Assembly (NCBI GenBank): GCA_035525455.1
Contig: DATLEF010000055.1
Coordinates: 1-17,753, forward strand
DNA from: JAQGMV01 sp035525455
GTDB lineage: Bacteria > Pseudomonadota > Gammaproteobacteria > Burkholderiales > SG8-41
Length of the DNA: 17,753 bases
Reading direction: 5' to 3'
Of the stretch, positions 14,124-17,753 are shown in pieces (position 1 is the stretch's first letter; every line of letters starts with the position of its first letter). The notes beneath the pieces were generated by a model that saw nothing but the letters and a program-made list of their open reading frames with translations, was not told the DNA's origin and did not search any database. Position numbers and translations under genes: made by a program.

Positions 14124-14482
14124 GAATCGAAGCCTTTATCGAGGTAGGCATTGATCGGCAGCTCGTCCGTCAGCAGACCCGCATCGATGTCGGCAATATC
14201 GCTCGATGTCCCGTTCGAATGCATGTACACCACACCCATCAGTCCGAGGACCAGGGCCGCCATCGGGATGAGATAGCGCACACCGAATACGCGGTACTCC
14301 GTCAGCTGGGAGACATTGCCCGCCAACGCGGCCGTCCACGCCGGCTGCGGCGCGACGCGGTGATGCGCGAGCGCCGTTGATCTTGCAGCGCGCAGCCCTT
14401 CCCGCTGTTCGGAACCGATGTTGTCGGCGCTTTCGTCAAGGAGCTTGACAATACGCCGTGCCAGTTCGTCCTGTTCGTTCAT
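14099..14482 (-). CDS. DUF3619 membrane protein, candidate anti-sigma partner
   Basis: This is a 127-residue protein with about 65 soluble N-terminal residues (MNEQDELARRIVKLLDESAD onward), one membrane segment (YLIPMAALVLGLMGVVYM, about 70-87) and a short tail ending in DELPINAYLDKGFDSWLKRS. The layout fits the betaproteobacterial family DUF3619. Its ATG at 14482 overlaps the stop of the sigma-factor gene as ATGA. A cytosolic helical head, a single membrane span and coupling to a sigma gene are what an anti-sigma factor would show. I see no zinc-binding HxxxCxxC motif, so this role is an inference. A longer in-frame start at 14566 would lie in the sigma gene and is unlikely. Confidence 0.85.
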   Translation of the reverse strand: MNEQDELARRIVKLLDESADNIGSEQREGLRAARSTALAHHRVAPQPAWTAALAGNVSQLTEYRVFGVRYLIPMAALVLGLMGVVYMHSNGTSSDIADIDAGLLTDELPINAYLDKGFDSWLKRSPR

Positions 14483-15045
14483 AATTTGAACCCCTGTTTT
14501 TCCAGCAACGCCGCAAGCGCATGGGTCGCCCGCGAGCAGTGCGTTTTCACACTTCCCTCCGAGCAACCCATGACTTTCGCCGCTTCCGCGACGTCCATTT
14601 CTTCCCAGTAACGCAGCAAAAAAGCCTCACGTTGACGGGCCGGCAGCTTGGTCAATGCTTTCTCAATTAAAGCAAGGACTTGACGCCGGGCTAACTGATC
14701 GGGCGGAGGCTCCATGAACTTGGATGTGCTTTCGACCTCCAGAGTTTCCAGCGGATCGTGCTCGTCCTCGCTCTCGGGGCCAAACAGGGCCGAGACTGGT
14801 GTTGTCCACAGCGCGCGTACTTTCTGACGCCGATAGAAATCCCGGATCACATTCTGCAGGATTCGCTGGAACAGAAGCGGCAGCTCGGCCGCCGGGCGCT
14901 GCGCATACTTCTCCGATAGCTTCAACATCGCGTCTTGTACGATGTCGAGCGCCAAATGCTCATCGCGGATTGCGAACAGCGCCTGCTTATAAGCACGGCG
15001 CTCGACTTCCGCCAGAAAATCCGAAAGTTCGGTGCGAGTAGCCAG
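14479..15045 (-). CDS. RNA polymerase sigma factor (ECF-like), probable CTG start
   Basis: This is a two-domain sigma-70 protein. Region 2 includes LALDIVQDAMLKLSEKY and ELPLLFQRILQNVIRDFYRR. Region 4 includes LPARQREAFLLRYWEEMDVA and the helix-turn-helix AAKVMGCSEGSVKTHCSRA. The first ATG/GTG/TTG in frame is TTG 14955, but that would remove the first 30 residues of region 2. Upstream, the frame is open and reads (L)ATRTELSDFLAEVERRAY, the expected start of this family from memory. It begins at CTG 15045 with AAGG eight bases ahead. From there the protein has 188 residues. It is followed by DUF3619 (ATGA overlap), DUF3106 and RDD genes, so it probably heads an operon and may control its own transcription. 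The target promoter is unknown. Confidence 0.88.
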   Translation of the reverse strand: MATRTELSDFLAEVERRAYKQALFAIRDEHLALDIVQDAMLKLSEKYAQRPAAELPLLFQRILQNVIRDFYRRQKVRALWTTPVSALFGPESEDEHDPLETLEVESTSKFMEPPPDQLARRQVLALIEKALTKLPARQREAFLLRYWEEMDVAEAAKVMGCSEGSVKTHCSRATHALAALLEKQGFKL

Positions 15046-15138
15046 TTGTGTTGCCTTCGTATTGGTCGGAACAGCTGAAGTAGCGACAACTTCCAGCGTT
15101 CTTGGCCTTGGCTCGTCGGATGCCGGCGGGTGGCTGGC

Positions 15139-15166
15139 ATCTTAGCAAAATAGCTTCGCCGTGCAA
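15139..15166 (-). promoter_or_regulatory. Candidate promoter of the sigma-factor operon
   Basis: On the minus strand TTGCAC (plus-strand 15161-15166) and TAAGAT (15139-15144) are spaced by 16 bases. The -10 keeps TA and AT of the consensus. Transcription would begin about 85 bases before the proposed CTG start. The -35 lies within the left arm of a hairpin-capable repeat (15161-15188). Confidence 0.4.
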
Positions 15167-15200
15167 GCCGGTTGTCGAGCGGCTGCACGAGAGCCCGTGC
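15161..15200. repeat. Two overlapping inverted repeats between the sigma and ilv genes
   Basis: GTGCAAGCCG (15161-15170) pairs with CGGCTGCAC (15180-15188), giving nine pairs with one bulged A. GCACG (15185-15189) pairs with CGTGC (15196-15200). The arms overlap at 15185-15188, so both hairpins cannot form together. No T-run follows on either strand, so a simple terminator is unlikely. The region is upstream of both predicted promoters' start sites, which favours a protein-binding site, if it has a role. Confidence 0.45.
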
Positions 15201-15245
15201 GTAGCGGCAGCTGCATCTATCATACTGTTTAAAGAGGCGTTTTGC

Positions 15246-15274
15246 TTGACCCCCCAAGCCCCACACGGTAATGT
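15246..15274 (+). promoter_or_regulatory. Candidate ilvBNC promoter
   Basis: TTGACC (15246-15251) and TAATGT (15269-15274) are spaced by 17 bases. The -35 is a good match and the -10 moderate. The leader from the expected start near 15281 to the ilvB ATG is about 36 bases, too short for a leader-peptide attenuator of the enterobacterial type. The rest of the 271-base gap (15046-15316) holds the repeats above and no convincing gene. Confidence 0.45.
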
Positions 15275-15316
15275 TCCAGGTTTTCCCATTCGCCGCAGCC
15301 CGCCAAGGCTTCTCAC

Positions 15317-17014
15317 ATGCAACTCACCGGGGCAGAGATTTTCGTGCGCTGTTTGCAGCAGGAAGGGGTCGAGTACGTTTTCGGCTATCCGGGCGGCGCT
15401 GTGCTCTTTCTCTACGACGAGCTTTTCAAGCAAAACCAGGTAAAGCACGTGCTCGTGCGGCATGAACAGGGCGCGATTCATGCGGCCGACGGCTATGCGC
15501 GCTCCACGGAGAAGGTGGGCGTTGCGCTGGTGACTTCCGGCCCCGGCGTGACGAACGCGGTGACCGGCATAGCGACCGCGCACATGGATTCGATCCCGCT
15601 CGTGGTCATCACCGGGCAGGTACCGACTCACGCGATTGGACAGGACGCCTTCCAGGAAAGCGACACGGTCGGTATTACGCGGCCGTGTGTGAAACACAAC
15701 TTTCTAGTGAAGGACGTGAAAGACCTTGCGAGCACGATGAAAAAAGCGTTCTACATCGCCTCGACTGGCCGGCCAGGTCCCGTCGTCGTCGATATTCCAA
15801 AAGATGTCACTACGCACAAGACCGAGTTCGACTACCCCGACAAAGTCACGATGCGCTCGTACAACCCGGTGACCAAAGGTCATGCCGGACAGATCAAGAA
15901 AGCAATTCAGGTGCTGATGGGCGCAAAGCGCCCGATGGTTTACAGCGGTGGCGGAGTGATACTGGGCAACGCAGCGCCGCAACTGGCGCGATTGGTGCGC
16001 CTGCTCGGATTACCATGTACCAACACCCTGATGGGCCTCGGGGGTTATCCGGCCACCGATCGGCAGTTTCTGGGAATGCTCGGCATGCACGGCACGTACG
16101 AGGCCAATATGGCCATGCAGCATTGCGATGTGCTGCTCGCGATCGGCGCGCGCTTCGACGATCGTGTCATCGGCAATCCCAAGCATTTTTTCGAACAGGA
16201 GCGCACGATCATCCATATCGACATCGATCCGTCTTCGATTTCGAAACGGGTGAAAGTCGACGTGCCCATAGTCGGCAATGTGGCCGAAGTTCTGGAAGAT
16301 TTACTGAAGCAGCTCGAAGCTTCAAAAGCGCGTCCTGACGCCGATGCGCTGAAAACCTGGTGGACCCAGATAGAGCTCTGGCGCGGGCGCGATTGCCTGA
16401 AGTACGACCGCACGAGTCCGATCATCAAGCCACAGTACGTGGTTCAGAAACTGTACGAGATCACGGGCGGTGACGCGTACGTCACTTCAGACGTGGGTCA
16501 GCATCAGATGTGGGCGGCTCAGTTCTACAAGTTCGATCAGCCCCGCCGGTGGATCAATTCCGGGGGCCTCGGCACGATGGGATTTGGATTGCCGGCAGCG
16601 ATGGGCGTGCAACTTGCGCATCCTGATTCCCAGGTGGCATGCATCACCGGAGAGGCCAGCATTCAGATGTGCATACAGGAGCTCTCGACGTGCAAGCAAT
16701 ATCGGCTGCCGATCAAGGTTGTCAACCTGAACAACAAGTACATGGGCATGGTCCGGCAATGGCAGGAGTTTTTCCACGGCAACCGCTACGCCGAATCCTA
16801 TATGGACGCACTGCCTGATTTCGTGAAGCTTGCCGAATCCTACGGACACATCGGCATGCACATCGAAAAACCAGAGGACGTGGAGCCTGCGCTGAAAGAA
16901 GCGTTTTCGCGCAAGAACGATCTCGTGTTCATGGACTTCATCACCGATCAGACCGAAAACGTTTTCCCGATGGTGCCGGGCGGCAAAAGCCTCTCGGAGA
17001 TGATACTCGTATAA
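15317..17014 (+). CDS. ilvB: Acetolactate synthase large (catalytic) subunit
   Basis: This is acetohydroxyacid synthase, ThDP- and FAD-dependent, and it makes acetolactate or acetohydroxybutyrate in the first common step to valine, leucine and isoleucine. The 565 residues match the family. The N-terminal domain has VFGYPGGAVLFLYDEL and the catalytic glutamate E50 in RHEQGA. The ThDP/Mg segment reads GEASIQMCIQELSTCKQY (from 445), ending in NLNNKYMGMVRQWQE. The family usually has GDGS, and here it is GEAS, with glutamate in the metal-ligand position. I recall such GE forms from betaproteobacteria. ATG 15317 has AAGG about ten bases upstream. The regulatory subunit follows after 15 bases, and ilvC after that, forming the classic ilvBNC operon. 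Confidence 0.97.
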   Translation: MQLTGAEIFVRCLQQEGVEYVFGYPGGAVLFLYDELFKQNQVKHVLVRHEQGAIHAADGYARSTEKVGVALVTSGPGVTNAVTGIATAHMDSIPLVVITGQVPTHAIGQDAFQESDTVGITRPCVKHNFLVKDVKDLASTMKKAFYIASTGRPGPVVVDIPKDVTTHKTEFDYPDKVTMRSYNPVTKGHAGQIKKAIQVLMGAKRPMVYSGGGVILGNAAPQLARLVRLLGLPCTNTLMGLGGYPATDRQFLGMLGMHGTYEANMAMQHCDVLLAIGARFDDRVIGNPKHFFEQERTIIHIDIDPSSISKRVKVDVPIVGNVAEVLEDLLKQLEASKARPDADALKTWWTQIELWRGRDCLKYDRTSPIIKPQYVVQKLYEITGGDAYVTSDVGQHQMWAAQFYKFDQPRRWINSGGLGTMGFGLPAAMGVQLAHPDSQVACITGEASIQMCIQELSTCKQYRLPIKVVNLNNKYMGMVRQWQEFFHGNRYAESYMDALPDFVKLAESYGHIGMHIEKPEDVEPALKEAFSRKNDLVFMDFITDQTENVFPMVPGGKSLSEMILV

Positions 17015-17029
17015 CAATCAAGAAAAACC

Positions 17030-17521
17030 ATGCGGCACATCGTATCGATACTGCTCGAGAACGAAGCGGGTGCGCTCTCTCGCGTATCCGGATTATTCTC
17101 GGCCCGCGGCTACAACATCGAGTCTCTCACCGTTGCCCCGACTGAAGATGCCACTCTTTCGCGGATGACAATCGTGACCTCCGGGTCGGATGAAGTGATT
17201 GAGCAGATTACGAAGCAGCTGAACAAGCTCGTCGACGTCGTGAAAGTCGTCGACTTGTCGGAAGGCGAGCACATCGAGCGTGAGCTCATGCTCGTCAAGG
17301 TGCGCGCAGTAGGCAAGGACCGCGAGGAGATGAAGCGCATGGCGGATATTTTCCGCGGCCGCATTATCGATGTCACGGACAAGGATTACACCATCGAGTT
17401 GACTGGCACCGGCTCCAAGCTCGATGCATTTCTGAAAGCGATCGACCGCACCGCCATACTGGAGACGGTGCGCACCGGCGCATCGGGCATAGGCCGCGGC
17501 GATCGCGTTCTGCGAGTCTAG
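17030..17521 (+). CDS. ilvN: Acetolactate synthase small (regulatory) subunit
   Basis: This is the regulatory subunit that raises the activity of IlvB and confers valine feedback inhibition. At 163 residues it is the IlvH/IlvN length. The N-terminal ACT domain starts MRHIVSILLENEAGALSRVS and contains the ligand-loop stretch GLFSARGYNIESLTV. The C-terminal domain includes ERELMLVKVRA and IIDVTDKDYTIELTGT. ATG 17030 follows a purine-rich AAGAAAAA stretch in the 15-base gap after ilvB. It is named ilvN here, and ilvH is an equally used name. ilvC follows after 42 bases. Confidence 0.96.
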   Translation: MRHIVSILLENEAGALSRVSGLFSARGYNIESLTVAPTEDATLSRMTIVTSGSDEVIEQITKQLNKLVDVVKVVDLSEGEHIERELMLVKVRAVGKDREEMKRMADIFRGRIIDVTDKDYTIELTGTGSKLDAFLKAIDRTAILETVRTGASGIGRGDRVLRV

Positions 17522-17563
17522 TGAAGGCGTTTCGCGCTTCACTCACATCACCATGGGGAAACA

Positions 17564-17753
17564 ATGAAGATCTATTACGACAAGGACGCCGACCTTTCGC
17601 TCATCAAGCGTAAGCACGTGGCGATCATCGGTTACGGCTCGCAGGGTCACGCGCACGCCAATAATCTGAAAGATTCAGGCGTAAAAGTCACCGTCGGCCT
17701 GCGCCAGAGCGGCACGTCCTGGAACAAGGCGAAAAACGCCGGAGTGACAGTTA
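17564..17753 (+). CDS. ilvC: Ketol-acid reductoisomerase, 5' part only
   Basis: IlvC isomerises and reduces acetolactate with NADPH in the second step of the pathway. Only the first 63 codons lie in the window. The protein begins MKIYYDKDADLSLIKRKHVA and has the nucleotide-binding GYGSQGHAHA (from G23), followed by NNLKDSGVKVTVGLR. GGGGAA just before the ATG (gap acaatg) is a good ribosome-binding site. The reading frame is intact to the window end. It is third in the ilvBNC operon. Confidence 0.96.
   Translation, partial: MKIYYDKDADLSLIKRKHVAIIGYGSQGHAHANNLKDSGVKVTVGLRQSGTSWNKAKNAGVTV

Noticed and set aside
15102..15443. 113-codon plus-strand frame crossing the ilvB start, considered as a leader peptide
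   Set aside because: It overlaps ilvB in another frame, lacks a run of Ile/Leu/Val codons near a terminator, and starts upstream of the predicted promoter.

Overview
The window looks like chromosomal DNA of a sulfur-oxidising betaproteobacterium. This is judged from gene families and gene order, not from a database search. Two blocks suggest the lineage: pepA-holC-small ORF-valS beside a divergent lptFG pair, and sigma factor-DUF3619-DUF3106-RDD facing away from ilvB-ilvN-ilvC. The sulfur lifestyle is suggested by soxYZ at the left edge and a tusA plus lipoate-ligase-like pair. Coding density is very high. There are no gene-free stretches above 300 bases, no insertion sequences, CRISPR arrays or phage genes, and no RNA genes that I can recognise.

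Layout. Positions 1-859, minus strand: end of a sox operon read right to left (soxY, soxZ, then the first codons of another gene, probably soxA). 980-1477, minus: moaC (molybdopterin biosynthesis). 1518-2951, plus: periplasmic M48 metalloprotease of the BepA type. 2964-4331, minus: long-chain chromate transporter ChrA. 4416-5730, plus: tusA and a lipoate-protein-ligase-like gene. 5767-11016, minus: pepA, holC, a DUF2486-like ORF and valS. The last two form one continuous open frame. 11090-13236, plus: lptF and lptG (LPS export permease subunits). 13233-15045, minus: sigma-70 factor, DUF3619, DUF3106 and RDD proteins. 15317-17753, plus: ilvB, ilvN and the start of ilvC (branched-chain amino acids).

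How the genes work together. SoxYZ carries sulfur intermediates on a C-terminal cysteine. TusA is a small sulfur carrier that, in sulfur oxidisers, often sits with lipoate-ligase-like proteins of the sHdr/lipoate-binding-protein route. LptFG moves LPS from the inner membrane to the periplasmic bridge, and BepA-type proteases keep outer-membrane assembly clean. IlvBN and IlvC catalyse the first two steps of the isoleucine/valine pathway.

The points most worth a second look are: (1) the ValS frame open through the upstream DUF2486-like gene; (2) the tusA-linked ligase-like protein that lacks the lysine expected for lipoyl-AMP chemistry; (3) the sigma factor whose homology starts at a CTG codon, 30 codons before the first usual start; (4) the tightly overlapped sigma/DUF3619/DUF3106/RDD module, which looks like an uncharacterised envelope-linked regulatory unit.
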